Source of the DNA: Paracoccaceae bacterium
GTDB taxonomy: Bacteria > Pseudomonadota > Alphaproteobacteria > Rhodobacterales > Rhodobacteraceae
NCBI GenBank assembly: GCA_016936395.1
Contig: JAFGXY010000004.1
Location: 1 to 64,000, forward strand
DNA: 64,000 nucleotides
Reading direction: 5' to 3'
Shown here: positions 29,043 through 38,264 of the stretch, one piece after another
Position numbering within the stretch: the stretch's first letter is position 1
Layout: each line of letters begins with the position of its first letter
The notes under the pieces: model-generated
The model's database searches: none
What the model was told of the DNA's origin: nothing
What the model saw: only the letters and a program-made list of their open reading frames with translations
Made by a program: the position numbers and the translations under genes

Positions 29043-30122
29043 ATGCGCAGGTCTTTGTTTGCAGGCAGCATTGCGTTGCTTTTGGGGTCGACGGCAGCCT
29101 ATGCCGATTGCGTTCAGACCGGGTTGGACGTCACCTGCACCGGCATTGACGCCGATGGCTTTGGCGACGGCAGTGGTGCGACCGATGATCTGACGATCAC
29201 CGTCAAGTCAGGCGCGACGGTGGAAGGTGGCGCCACCGGGCGGGCGTTCGAGGTGGATGACAAGACTTCGATCACGGTCGAAGCCGGGGCAAGCGTGATG
29301 TCGCAGGCCAATGAAGGCATCGAAGGCGACAATGACATCACGATCAACAATGCCGGGGTGATCGAGGCGTTTGACGATGCGATTCAGGTCAATGACGGCG
29401 CGATGATCGTCAACTCTGGCCGGATCGAGAACATCGGCGACAATGTCGACCCGCAAGATGCCATCGACATCGACTCGGGCACGATCACCAACACCGCAAC
29501 CGGCATCATCCGGTCCACCGAAGATGCGGCGATCGACGTGGATGGCGGCGAAAAGGGCGATGTCACCGTCAATAACGCGGGCTTGATCCAGGGGACCATT
29601 GCTGTCTTGAAAGACCCCAGCAACGAGGCTGGACAGTTGGTTTACAATACGGGCAGCGTGATCGGCACCAGCGGCGTGGCACTGGATTTGGGCGAAGGCA
29701 GCGATCTTTACCGCCATTCTTCCGGCGCGATCCTGATCGGGTCGGCACTGCTGGGCAACGGCGACGACCTGTTCGAGATGTTTGCGGTTGAAGGCACCGG
29801 GCGCTTTGGTGGAACTGGCGCCGTCATGGATGGTGGCGTTGGCACCGACCTTTTCGACTTCGGGTCGCTGGATATCATGTCCGCCTTGTCTGCAAGCTTC
29901 GACGGTCTGGAATTGTTGCTGAATTTCGGGACCCTGGACGGCGAGCTTGAAGTTCTGCTGACCAACTGGGAAACCGTGCGCTTCCGCGACTTTTCCGGCG
30001 ATCAGGCCGCAGTGGCAGCGGCGGTCAATTCCCCGGCGGTGGTTCCGCTGCCCGCAACCATGTGGATGCTGGGGGCCGGGCTTGGTTTGCTGGGGGCGGC
30101 ATCGCGCCGTCGCCGGGCCTGA
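29043..30122 (+). CDS. VPLPA-CTERM surface protein with beta-helix-like repeats
   Basis: The 359-residue protein has a signal peptide (MRRSLFAGSIALLLGSTAAYA). Repeated short strands follow (ITINNAGVIEAFDDA, IVNSGRIENIGD, TITNTATGIIRS, VTVNNAGLIQG) that suggest a parallel beta-helix. The C-terminus is a sorting domain: VPLPATMWMLGAGLGLLGAAS then RRRRA. That tripartite VPLPA/hydrophobic/basic tail is the target of a dedicated exosortase (XrtD) in Rhodobacteraceae. The start at 29043 is chosen because it begins the signal peptide. No exosortase gene is in the window. Confidence 0.82.
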   Translation: MRRSLFAGSIALLLGSTAAYADCVQTGLDVTCTGIDADGFGDGSGATDDLTITVKSGATVEGGATGRAFEVDDKTSITVEAGASVMSQANEGIEGDNDITINNAGVIEAFDDAIQVNDGAMIVNSGRIENIGDNVDPQDAIDIDSGTITNTATGIIRSTEDAAIDVDGGEKGDVTVNNAGLIQGTIAVLKDPSNEAGQLVYNTGSVIGTSGVALDLGEGSDLYRHSSGAILIGSALLGNGDDLFEMFAVEGTGRFGGTGAVMDGGVGTDLFDFGSLDIMSALSASFDGLELLLNFGTLDGELEVLLTNWETVRFRDFSGDQAAVAAAVNSPAVVPLPATMWMLGAGLGLLGAASRRRRA

Positions 30123-30145
30123 TCTGAACCGAACCGATCCGGCCA

Positions 30146-30163
30146 GGGCCGCCCACGCGGCCC
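30146..30163. terminator. Hairpin between convergent VPLPA gene and glutamate dehydrogenase
   Basis: GGGCCGC (30146-30152) pairs with GCGGCCC (30157-30163) around CCAC. It lies between the stops at 30122 and 30180, so it may serve both convergent transcripts. No long T run is seen on either side. Confidence 0.6.
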
Positions 30164-30179
30164 CGGTATGATCTTTCCC

Positions 30180-31610
30180 TTACAACCCTTTGGACCGATA
30201 GGCTTTTGCCACGCGGTCAATTGACACGATATAGGCTGCGGTGCGCAGGTCATTGACATCGTCGCGCCCGTGCCAGACCGCGCGCATCGCCTGATAGGCG
30301 GTGCGCATGGTGTCATCCAGCCCTGACCGCACCAGCGCCAACTCATCCGAGCCGGTCAGAAACCGGTCCTTGAAATCTTCGGTCAGGGTCCAGCCAAGGC
30401 CCTTGTCGGCCGAAAGCCGCTCCAGCTCTTCCACCAGCAGCAGCGAGCGGGCCTCTTCGGCACGGCGCTGCATGCGGCCAAAGCGGATGTGCGACAGGTT
30501 CTTGACCCATTCGAAATAGCTGACCGTCACCCCGCCCGCATTGGCATACATGTCGGGGATGATGACCACACCCTTTTCACGCAATATCTCGTCGGCGCCA
30601 AAGGTGATCGGTCCGTTGGCCGCCTCGATGATCAGCGGGGCCTTGATCCGGGGCGCATTGCCCATGTGGATCACGCCTTCCAACGCGGCGGGGATCAGGA
30701 TGTCACACGCGGCCTCCAGCAAGGCGCTGCCATCTTCGGTGTAGGCCGCAGAGGGATAGCCCTTGATGCTGCCGCGTTTCACCATCCATTGCCGGATGTC
30801 CTCGATGCACAGGCCCCGGTCATCATGCAAGGCCCCGTCGCGTTCGATCACCGCGGTGATGATGCAGCCGTCTTCCTCGGACAGGAACTTGGCCGCGTGA
30901 TAGCCGACGTTGCCAAGGCCCTGCACGATGACCCGCTTGCCCTCCAGCCCGCCGGAAAGGCCAGCCTTGGCGGTGTCCTCCGGATAGCGAAAAAACACGC
31001 GCAGCGCGTATTGCACGCCGCGCCCCGTTGCTTCGACGCGGCCCTGTATCCCCCCCGCATGCGGCGGCTTGCCGGTCACACAGGCGCGGCTGTTGATGTC
31101 GGTGGTATTCATCCGCGTGTATTGATCGGCGATCCAAGCCATCTCGCGCTCGCCGGTGCCCATGTCGGGTGCGGGGACGTTCTGCGCCGGGTGGATCAGA
31201 TTGCGCTTGATCAGCTCATAGGCGAAGCGGCGGGTGATCTGTTCCAGCTCATGCTCTTCCCAGGCGCGGGGGTCGATGCACAAGCCCCCCTTGGAGCCGC
31301 CAAACGGCGTTTCCACCAGCGCGCATTTGTAGGTCATCAGCGCGGCCAGCGCCTCGACCTCATCCTGATTGACCGACAGGGCATAGCGGATGCCGCCCTT
31401 GACCGGTTCCATATGTTCGGAATGCACCGAACGATAGCCGGTGAAGGTTTCGATCTTGCCGCGCAGACGCACCCCGAAGCGCACGATGTAGGTTGAATTG
31501 CAGACCCTGATCTTCTGTTCCAACCCGGGGCTGAGGTCCATCAGCCGCATGGCACGATTGACCATCAGATCGACCGAGTCGCGAAAGCTCGGCTCTTCAT
31601 CCGTTTGCAT
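30180..31610 (-). CDS. Glutamate dehydrogenase (Glu/Leu/Phe/Val family)
   Basis: The 476-residue enzyme oxidatively deaminates an amino acid, most likely glutamate, with NAD(P). The substrate site includes PVKGGIRYALSV and the catalytic lysine in LMTYKCALVETPFGGSKGG. VPAPDMGTGEREMAWI and a Rossmann motif VQGLGNVGYHAAKFL follow. The C-terminus ends in a regulatory helix. Leu or Phe specificity cannot be excluded from sequence. It is a single gene. The divergent gene on the right is the TadG-like gene, with a 380-bp spacer. Confidence 0.92.
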   Translation of the reverse strand: MQTDEEPSFRDSVDLMVNRAMRLMDLSPGLEQKIRVCNSTYIVRFGVRLRGKIETFTGYRSVHSEHMEPVKGGIRYALSVNQDEVEALAALMTYKCALVETPFGGSKGGLCIDPRAWEEHELEQITRRFAYELIKRNLIHPAQNVPAPDMGTGEREMAWIADQYTRMNTTDINSRACVTGKPPHAGGIQGRVEATGRGVQYALRVFFRYPEDTAKAGLSGGLEGKRVIVQGLGNVGYHAAKFLSEEDGCIITAVIERDGALHDDRGLCIEDIRQWMVKRGSIKGYPSAAYTEDGSALLEAACDILIPAALEGVIHMGNAPRIKAPLIIEAANGPITFGADEILREKGVVIIPDMYANAGGVTVSYFEWVKNLSHIRFGRMQRRAEEARSLLLVEELERLSADKGLGWTLTEDFKDRFLTGSDELALVRSGLDDTMRTAYQAMRAVWHGRDDVNDLRTAAYIVSIDRVAKAYRSKGL

Positions 31611-31990
31611 GCCATTCCCTCCCGTCAGGCAAGGCGCAATTCAGTTGCGCCCAGCGCAAGCCTAGCGCGGCATCGCGCCGCGGGCACGCCAAAAGGTGAA
31701 GGCACGCCAAAAGGTGACGGGTAATGCAGAAAATACGAATCGAATCGATTGCTTTAAGCGATTGTCAGGATTGGCATCGGTCTTGCACCGATACGACGCG
31801 TTTCGTTTGCGTTACCGATTGGTCTACAATCATCTGCACAGGCCCGGATCGTTTCCTGCACCGCGCGCTGGCTCGTCGGCCATGGGCGTTTGCCACAATT
31901 TTGCCCTGCTTGATGCGTCTGCTCTCGGACATATCGTGTGGCCAGCAGTCCGTGGGGGCGGATCCAATGGCATTTAGGGGACCAGAGAGC
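31611..31990. promoter_or_regulatory. Divergent gdh / tad-like promoter region with tandem repeat
   Basis: This 380-bp spacer separates gdh (minus) from the Tad-like genes (plus). A 17-bp unit GGCACGCCAAAAGGTGA is repeated exactly at 31683-31699 and 31701-31717, and could be a regulator site. A short palindrome AATCGATT lies at about 31742. AGGGGACC precedes the ATG at 31991. Open frames starting at 31696 and 31724 read as low-quality sequence and are rejected. Confidence 0.45.
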
Positions 31991-33592
31991 ATGGACCGCG
32001 TAAGTAAAATTGCTGCAAGACTTGGATCACCGCGCCACGTGCAGCGGTTCGTCAAGGAAGAAGACGGCTATATCGTTGTATTCACGGTGGTCATTTTCAC
32101 ACTGATGCTGGCGTTTGCCGGGTTTGGTCTGGACATCATCCAATTTGAAACCACGCGCACCAAGCTGCAACAGACATCAGATCGCGCCACGCTGGCCGCA
32201 GCCTCGCTGACGCAGAAAAAGGACGCCAAGCTTCTGGTGGAGGATTATTTCGACAAGGCCGGCCTCGGTGACAGCCTCAAGTCGGTGGTTACGGAAAAAC
32301 TGTTGAACTCCTCCGTCGTCTCGACCGAAGCCCAGATTGTCCTGACGCCGACGTTCATGAACCTTTGGGATCTGGAAAACAAACTCAAGCTGACTGCCAA
32401 CGCCAAGTCGCGGGCCGAACAGCGCATCAATAACATCGAGATCGTGCTGGTGCTGGACGTGTCGGGGTCGATGGTCCGGGACAGGTATAATAACCCTCTC
32501 CCCAAGCTGGCAAACCTGAAAACGGCAGCGAGCGAGTTCATCGACACGGTTCTGGCTCAGGACACCGAAAACCGCGTGTCCATCGCCATCGTTCCGTACA
32601 ACGGACAGGTCAACCTGCCGGAATATTTGCAGCAGGCATTCACAAATCGCATCGGTGATCATGGCGTGGCTAACGTCAACTGTTTTGACCTGCCACCTGA
32701 AACCTATTCCAGTCTTGGCCTGCCAGCTGACACCGAGCTGCCTGTCACGGCCCATGCCGATACCCGTTCCGACCGCTACAGTGCCGCGCCAAACCCGGGC
32801 AACCGGTGGTGTCCGCCATCGACCAAGAATGTCATACGCGCTCCGACAAATGACGGTGCGGCGCTCAAGGCCCACATCAATGGGCTGGAAGGCAACGGGG
32901 CCACGTCCATCAATGCGGGTCTGAAATGGGGACTTGCATTGCTGGACCCAAGTTCGGCCAGTTTGATCGACACAATGGTCGGGGCTGGTCAGACACCCAG
33001 CAATTTCTCGAACCGTCCGTTCGCTTATAACGCCAGGGAAGCGATGAAAATCGTTGTTCTGATGACCGACGGCGAACACTTTGAGGAAGAACGCATGAAT
33101 GCCGACTATCGCACCGGCATATCAAACATCTGGTATGACAGTGCAAGCAAGCGGTATTCGGTGTACCACGACAAGTCGGGCGATAAAGACTATTTCTACC
33201 CCCATACCGGCTATTGGTATACTGCGCCCTCCGGCAGCGGTGCTGTTCAACAGACCTGGCCGCAGGTATGGGAAAAGCTGCGCGTGTCGTATGTAGCCTA
33301 TAACATGTGGGTGCGGCCTTTGGGCGGAACACTCAACAGCCGCTGGAACATGTTCCGCTCGAAAACGCCCGTTGCCACGATGAACGCGCAATTGCAGCAG
33401 GTGTGTGACGCGGCCCATGCGAAGGATGTGATTGTCTACGGCATCGCATTCGAGGCCCCAACGAACGGCCAGACAGCCATCGCCAACTGCGCAAGTTCGC
33501 CTGCACATTACTTCAACGCCGCCGGGCTTGAAATCACCACCGCCTTCCGGTCAATCGCCACCAACATCAGCCAGTTGAAGTTGACCCAATGA
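31991..33592 (+). CDS. TadG-like pilus assembly protein with VWA domain
   Basis: The 533-residue protein has a pseudopilin-like N-terminus: basic residues, then EEDGYIVVFTVVIFTLMLAFAGFGLDI, a single membrane segment near residues 27-45. A long extracellular region contains a VWA domain opened by the MIDAS motif VLVLDVSGSMVRD near residue 150. KIVVLMTDGEHFEEE follows and AHAKDVIVYGIAFEAP lies late. TadG proteins belong to the Tad (Flp pilus) apparatus. The start at 31991 is chosen because of an upstream AGGGGA. Its stop overlaps the next gene start (33589). Confidence 0.82.
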   Translation: MDRVSKIAARLGSPRHVQRFVKEEDGYIVVFTVVIFTLMLAFAGFGLDIIQFETTRTKLQQTSDRATLAAASLTQKKDAKLLVEDYFDKAGLGDSLKSVVTEKLLNSSVVSTEAQIVLTPTFMNLWDLENKLKLTANAKSRAEQRINNIEIVLVLDVSGSMVRDRYNNPLPKLANLKTAASEFIDTVLAQDTENRVSIAIVPYNGQVNLPEYLQQAFTNRIGDHGVANVNCFDLPPETYSSLGLPADTELPVTAHADTRSDRYSAAPNPGNRWCPPSTKNVIRAPTNDGAALKAHINGLEGNGATSINAGLKWGLALLDPSSASLIDTMVGAGQTPSNFSNRPFAYNAREAMKIVVLMTDGEHFEEERMNADYRTGISNIWYDSASKRYSVYHDKSGDKDYFYPHTGYWYTAPSGSGAVQQTWPQVWEKLRVSYVAYNMWVRPLGGTLNSRWNMFRSKTPVATMNAQLQQVCDAAHAKDVIVYGIAFEAPTNGQTAIANCASSPAHYFNAAGLEITTAFRSIATNISQLKLTQ

Positions 33593-34128
33593 CACGCCGC
33601 ATCACCCAAATGCTTGCCCGGTTCCGCAAGGACGAGAAGGGACTGGCCGCCATCGAGTTCGCCCTGTTCTTTCCGCTGTTCATGGGAATGTTCTTCTGGG
33701 CGGTCGAACTTGGCATCATGCAGATCAAGTCGGTGATGCTGGATCACGCGCTGGATGTATCGATTCGCGAGATCCGGCTGGGGATGGTGGAGGATCCTTC
33801 GCCAGAGAAGCTGAAAACGGCGATTTGCAGCCGGGCGCGGATCATCGGCGACTGCGCGGACCAGTTGATGATCGACCTGCGACCGGTATCGACCACAACT
33901 TGGGCCATGCCGAATACGCCGGTGGCCTGCGTGAACAATGATGACGAGGACATGCAACCCACGGTGACGTTCGATCCCGGGCGTCAAAATGAAATCATGC
34001 TGGTGCGTGCCTGTGTCAACATTCCGGTGACATTCCCGAACCTGATGTTTGGGCGGCAGTTGCACAAGGACAGTTCGGGCCGGATCAGCATTGCCTCGAT
34101 TACCGCCTTCGTGAACGAGCCGTCGTGA
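33589..34128 (+). CDS. TadE-like pseudopilin
   Basis: The 179-residue protein begins MTRRITQMLARFRKDEKGLAAIEFALFFPLFMGMFFWAVELG. The sequence before the membrane helix (KGLAAIEFAL) is the TadE consensus, with a Glu four residues into the mature protein. The rest is an extracellular domain with three or four cysteines. It overlaps the preceding TadG-like gene by 4 bp and is followed by another TadE/F-like gene, so all three are one operon. The other Tad genes (cpaABC, tadA, tadBC) are not nearby. Confidence 0.83.
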   Translation: MTRRITQMLARFRKDEKGLAAIEFALFFPLFMGMFFWAVELGIMQIKSVMLDHALDVSIREIRLGMVEDPSPEKLKTAICSRARIIGDCADQLMIDLRPVSTTTWAMPNTPVACVNNDDEDMQPTVTFDPGRQNEIMLVRACVNIPVTFPNLMFGRQLHKDSSGRISIASITAFVNEPS

Positions 34129-34148
34129 AGACGGATAGGGGTGAACAA

Positions 34149-34739
34149 ATGAAACGCATCTCGGATTTGATGAAAAAGGCTGGTCGCGGCTTCGCACGCG
34201 AGGAAGACGGTCTGGTGGCAACAGAGATGATCCTGATGTTTCCGCTGTATCTTTTCGCCATCATGGGCACCTATACCTATTGGGATGCCTGGGATGTGGT
34301 GAACCGCTCGCAAAAGGCGGCCTACACGGTTTCGGACCTGATCACGCGACAATACGCCCCTGTCAGCGAAGACTACGTCGAGGGCCTGTTCGGCACGATG
34401 TCCTACATGATGGGTCCAAGCCTGCCGACAGAGACGCGGATCACCAGCATTTTCTACAACGGCACCGATGACACATACGAGGTGATCTGGTCACGGGCCA
34501 GCGGCGGGACGTTTTCCCCGCTGACAACCGACACGGTTCTGACAATCGAAAGCCATCTGCCCGATCTGGCCGATGGCGATTCGATTGTCGTGGTCGAGAC
34601 CATTACCGATTTTGAGCCGCTGATGGGAGAATCGGTCTATGCCTTTATCGAGCCCTTGGCCGGCGACAAGAAACATGTCGTGGTAACCCGGCCGCGCTTT
34701 GTGCCCAAGATCTGCATGCTCGACGTGGCCTGCGGCTAA
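34149..34739 (+). CDS. TadE/TadF-like pseudopilin
   Basis: The 196-residue protein begins MKRISDLMKKAGRGFAREEDGLVATEMILMFPLYLFAIMGTYTYW, again a pseudopilin-type signal (EDGLVATEMILMFP) and one membrane helix. The C-terminal extracellular part ends in RPRFVPKICMLDVACG with paired cysteines. The ATG at 34149 has GGATAGGGG upstream, and the GTG at 34125 is rejected. It is the last gene of the Tad-like trio. Confidence 0.8.
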   Translation: MKRISDLMKKAGRGFAREEDGLVATEMILMFPLYLFAIMGTYTYWDAWDVVNRSQKAAYTVSDLITRQYAPVSEDYVEGLFGTMSYMMGPSLPTETRITSIFYNGTDDTYEVIWSRASGGTFSPLTTDTVLTIESHLPDLADGDSIVVVETITDFEPLMGESVYAFIEPLAGDKKHVVVTRPRFVPKICMLDVACG

Positions 34740-35239
34740 TCAGGCAGCTTGCCGCCGCGCGATGGACGCAACTGGTCCAGCACTTCGGCCATGTAGCGCG
34801 CTTCGTGCCGGTGCGTGACACCCCCGACCCCGACCCGGCGGCCGATACGCCACCAAAGGCCCGGCGCCCAGGCGCGCGGGCCCGCCTCGCTCAGCACCAG
34901 GGTAAAGCCACCTGCCGGCTTGAAGGCAAACACGCCGCGATTGACGGCCCGGACCATGTCAACCCGGGCCAGCACCCTGCCTTCTGCGTCACACAGCGCA
35001 TCCGCGGTCAGAACCAGTCTGCCCTCGGTCGCCGTCCACATCCGCAGCGACAACCAAAGCGACAGACCGCCGAAACCCAGCAGGAACACGGTCCAGCCCA
35101 GATCCGCAACCGGCAGCGACAGCCCCAGATACAGCAGGGCAGCGCCAAGGATCAGCAAGACGCCCACCCCCACCACACGACGCGGCGGTGAGGCGCGCAG
35201 TTCTGCAAGAACGGCGGGGCGGTCATCTGGGGCGGTCAT
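34736..35239 (-). CDS. Predicted two-segment membrane protein, function unknown
   Basis: The 167-residue protein has a soluble N-terminus (MTAPDDRPAVLAELRASPPRR). Two adjacent membrane segments follow (VVGVGVLLILGAALLYLGLSL and LGWTVFLLGFGGLSLWLSLRM), then a beta-rich C-terminal domain (RLVLTADALCDAEGRVLARVDMVRAV) resembling PH-like membrane proteins. No named family is certain. It overlaps the end of the Tad-like operon by 4 bp in convergent orientation. Confidence 0.75.
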   Translation of the reverse strand: MTAPDDRPAVLAELRASPPRRVVGVGVLLILGAALLYLGLSLPVADLGWTVFLLGFGGLSLWLSLRMWTATEGRLVLTADALCDAEGRVLARVDMVRAVNRGVFAFKPAGGFTLVLSEAGPRAWAPGLWWRIGRRVGVGGVTHRHEARYMAEVLDQLRPSRGGKLPD

Positions 35240-35455
35240 CTGCGTCTCCCTCGGCTTCGGGAACGATGCCCCGGCCCGACCCCTTAGCCGAACCACGCCT
35301 CGGGGTCGAGGGGGCGGGCGATCCCGGAACTGCCTGTGGCAGGCGCAAGAGCATGACCCAAGGCAGAATCAAGCTGTCTTGCCCCGCTGCCTCAGGGCTC
35401 CTAGGGTCTCGTCCAGCACAAACCCAGTGCGTGCCCTTACGACCGGAAGCCAAGA
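35240..35455. other. Intergenic region before the small lipoprotein
   Basis: This 216-bp gap is divergent between the two-segment membrane protein and the small lipoprotein. GGAAG sits before the ATG at 35456. No RNA gene or strong repeat is seen. Confidence 0.4.
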
Positions 35456-35692
35456 ATGCGCCCTCTCGCCTGTGTTGCCTGCCTGATCGGATGCGCCGCG
35501 CTTGCGGCCTGTGCCCCGTTGCCTGATCTGGCGGCGGGCCGGGCCGCCCCCGGCCCTGCCGCCGTTCTGGTGCCGATCGAGGGGATATTGGCACAGGCCG
35601 ATGCCATCGGGCCAGCCGAGGAGGTGACCGGTCCGGTCGACGCGCGGGCCGCCCGGTTGCGCGCCAAGGCGGCCCGACTGCGCAGCCAATAG
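35456..35692 (+). CDS. Small predicted lipoprotein
   Basis: The 78-residue protein has a lipobox: MRPLACVACLIGCAALAACAPLPDL, with the likely lipidated Cys at residue 19. The short mature part is Ala/Arg rich (DARAARLRAKAARLRSQ). It resembles the many small lipoproteins of Rhodobacteraceae. There is no sequence hint of function. It lies upstream of hom on the same strand with a gap of about 108 bp. Confidence 0.7.
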   Translation: MRPLACVACLIGCAALAACAPLPDLAAGRAAPGPAAVLVPIEGILAQADAIGPAEEVTGPVDARAARLRAKAARLRSQ

Positions 35693-35800
35693 GCTGCCCG
35701 CCCGATTTGCAGATTTTGCTGCGATGCGCCCAGCCCCTCGCGTTGCCATGGCAGGGCGAACGGTCTATGACCACAGTGAAAACGACGAACGGAGTGCCCC

Positions 35801-37096
35801 ATGTCTGCCCCCTTGCGAATTGGCCTTGCCGGGTTGGGCACGGTTGGGATCGGCGTCGTCAAGATCATCCAGCGCCATGCCGATCTGATCAGTGCCCGCG
35901 CCGGTCGCCCGGTGCGGATCACCGCGGTATCTGCGCGGGATCGCACGAAAAACCGTGACGCCGACCTTTCGGGCTTCGCGTGGGAGGCCGACCCCGTTGC
36001 CTTGGCCGCGCGCGACGATGTGGATGTGCTGGTCGAGGTGATGGGCGGCCATGACGGCCCGGCCAAACTGGCAACCGAGGCCGCGATTGCGGCCGGCAAG
36101 GATGTGGTCACCGCCAACAAGGCGCTGTTGGCGCATCACGGCCAGGCTCTCGCCGAAGCCGCCGAGGCGAGGGGCCGGGTGATCCGGTTCGAGGCGGCGG
36201 TGGCAGGCGGCATCCCGGTGATCAAGACCCTGACCGAAGGGCTGGCCGGCAACCAGATGCGCCGCGTCATGGGCGTGATGAACGGCACCTGCAACTACAT
36301 CCTGACCCGGATGCAGGCCGCCGGCCTGCCCTATGAGGTGGTGTTTGAAGAGGCCCGGCAACTGGGCTATCTGGAGGCGGACCCCAACCTTGACGTCGGT
36401 GGCATCGACGCGGGCCACAAGCTGGCGTTGCTGGCCGCCATTGCCTTTGGCACCCGGGTGTCGTTCGACAAGGTCGAGTTGGAAGGCATCGGCAATGTGT
36501 CGATCGACGATATCAATCTGGCCGATGACATGGGCTATCACATCAAGTTGCTGGGCGTGGCGCAAATGACCGGCCGGGGGCTGGAACAGCGGATGACGCC
36601 CTGCCTTGTGCCTGCCGAAAGCCCGCTGGGGCAGTTGCAGGGCGGCACCAACATGGTGGTGCTGGAAGGCGACAGCGTCGGCCAGATCGTGATGCGCGGT
36701 GCCGGTGCCGGTGAAGGCCCGACCGCCACTGCCGTGATGGCCGATGTGATCGACATCGCGCGCGGCATAAGGGTCTCGACCTTTGGCCGCCCGGCCAGCA
36801 CGCTGGCCACCCCGATTGCCGCGAAGTCCGCCACCCCCGCGCCCTACTACCTGCGTATGACGCTGCTGGACAAGCCCGGTGCCTTGGCCAAGATCGCCAC
36901 CGCCCTGGGCGAGGCGGGCATCTCGATCGACCAGATGCGCCAGTTGAACCAACCCGGTGAGGCGGACAACAAGGCCACGGTTCTGATCGTCACACACAAG
37001 GCCTCCCCCTCGGATGTGGCCTTTGCGATGGCACAATTCGACACCACCGGCGTCCTCGTCAGCGCCCCCGTCGCCATCCGCATCGAAGAGGTGTGA
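35801..37096 (+). CDS. hom: Homoserine dehydrogenase
   Basis: Hom reduces aspartate semialdehyde to homoserine for threonine and methionine. The Rossmann motif is RIGLAGLGTVGIGVVKII. VTANKALLAHHG and the catalytic region GGIPVIKTLTEGLAGN and NGTCNYILTRM with FEEARQLGYLEADP are present. A C-terminal ACT domain (LRMTLLDKPGALAKIATALGE) covers residues about 350-431 and suggests allosteric control by threonine. The length of 431 is normal. hom-glpX-recJ is a conserved order. Confidence 0.96.
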   Translation: MSAPLRIGLAGLGTVGIGVVKIIQRHADLISARAGRPVRITAVSARDRTKNRDADLSGFAWEADPVALAARDDVDVLVEVMGGHDGPAKLATEAAIAAGKDVVTANKALLAHHGQALAEAAEARGRVIRFEAAVAGGIPVIKTLTEGLAGNQMRRVMGVMNGTCNYILTRMQAAGLPYEVVFEEARQLGYLEADPNLDVGGIDAGHKLALLAAIAFGTRVSFDKVELEGIGNVSIDDINLADDMGYHIKLLGVAQMTGRGLEQRMTPCLVPAESPLGQLQGGTNMVVLEGDSVGQIVMRGAGAGEGPTATAVMADVIDIARGIRVSTFGRPASTLATPIAAKSATPAPYYLRMTLLDKPGALAKIATALGEAGISIDQMRQLNQPGEADNKATVLIVTHKASPSDVAFAMAQFDTTGVLVSAPVAIRIEEV

Positions 37097-37219
37097 TGTG
37101 ACCCACAGGACGAGGCCGGTCGCCGCAGGGCGCGCCCGTCCCTCTGTTGGCGCCATCACACTTGCCGCAAAGGCATGGTTCGCGCTAAGTCGGCTCAGCC
37201 CCTGACAAAAGGAAAGATC

Positions 37220-38197
37220 ATGGCCGTTGCCCAGACCCAGGTTGCCGAGTTTCAAGACCGCCTTCTGTCGCTGGGCCTTGCCCGCGTCTCGGAAGCGGCA
37301 GCCCTTGCCAGCGCGGCGCTGGTCGGGCGCGGCGATGAAAAGGCCGCCGATCAGGCCGCCGTCAACGCCATGCGCGACCAGTTGAACCTGCTCGACATCG
37401 CCGGCGTCGTGGTGATCGGCGAGGGAGAGCGCGATGAGGCCCCGATGCTGTTCATCGGCGAAGAGGTCGGCACCGGCAAAGGCCCGGCGGTCGATATCGC
37501 GCTCGACCCGCTCGAAGGCACCACGCTGACCGCCAAGGACATGCCCAACGCCCTGACCGTGATCGCCATGGCCCCGCGCGGCAGCCTGCTGCATGCGCCC
37601 GATGTCTACATGGAAAAGCTGGCCATCGGGCCGGGCCATCGCCCCGGCACCGTCACACTGTCCATGACCCCATCCGAGCGGGTCTCGGCTCTCGCCTCTG
37701 CCAAGGGATGCTCGACCAAGGACATCACGGTCTGCGTCCTCGAGCGCCCGCGCCACGAAGCGATGATCGAGGAAATCCGCTCCACCGGGGCGGCGATCCG
37801 GCTGATCACCGATGGCGATGTGGCGGGTGTGATGCATTGCGCCGAACCGCACCTGACCGGGATCGACATGTACATGGGCTCGGGCGGGGCCCCCGAGGGC
37901 GTGCTGGCGGCCGCAGCACTCAAGTGCATGGGCGGCCAGTTCTATGGCAAACTGCTGTTTCGCAACGATGACGAACGCGCCCGCGCCCGCAAGGCCGGGA
38001 TCGAGAACTTCGACCGCGTCTACACCCGCGACGATCTGGTGCGCGGCGATGTGATCTTTGCCGCCACCGGCGTGACCGACGGCAGCCTGCTGGCCGGAAT
38101 CAAGCGCGAGCCCGAGCATCTGACCACAGAAACCATCCTGATGCGGTCGAAAACCGGTTCGGTGCGCCGGATGACCTACCGCAACCCGATCCGTTAA
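37220..38197 (+). CDS. glpX: Class II fructose-1,6-bisphosphatase
   Basis: GlpX removes a phosphate from fructose 1,6-bisphosphate in gluconeogenesis and the Calvin cycle. The 325-residue protein has the metal-binding GEGERDEAPMLFIGEEVG and DIALDPLEGTT. SGGAPEGVLAAAALKCMGGQ is diagnostic of the GlpX family. The ATG at 37220 is preferred because AAAGGAAAG lies just before it; an upstream in-frame start at 37175 is not supported. It is followed by a hairpin. Confidence 0.95.
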   Translation: MAVAQTQVAEFQDRLLSLGLARVSEAAALASAALVGRGDEKAADQAAVNAMRDQLNLLDIAGVVVIGEGERDEAPMLFIGEEVGTGKGPAVDIALDPLEGTTLTAKDMPNALTVIAMAPRGSLLHAPDVYMEKLAIGPGHRPGTVTLSMTPSERVSALASAKGCSTKDITVCVLERPRHEAMIEEIRSTGAAIRLITDGDVAGVMHCAEPHLTGIDMYMGSGGAPEGVLAAAALKCMGGQFYGKLLFRNDDERARARKAGIENFDRVYTRDDLVRGDVIFAATGVTDGSLLAGIKREPEHLTTETILMRSKTGSVRRMTYRNPIR

Positions 38198-38227
38198 GCC
38201 CGACCTGAGGGGGCAAGCCTGATCGGC

Positions 38228-38250
38228 GCCGAGGGGCTCTGCCCCTCGGC
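38228..38250 (+). terminator. Terminator hairpin downstream of glpX
   Basis: GCCGAGGGGC (38228-38237) pairs perfectly with GCCCCTCGGC (38241-38250) around TCT, 31 bp after the glpX stop. No T run follows. Confidence 0.65.
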
Positions 38251-38264
38251 CTGCGGCCTCACCC

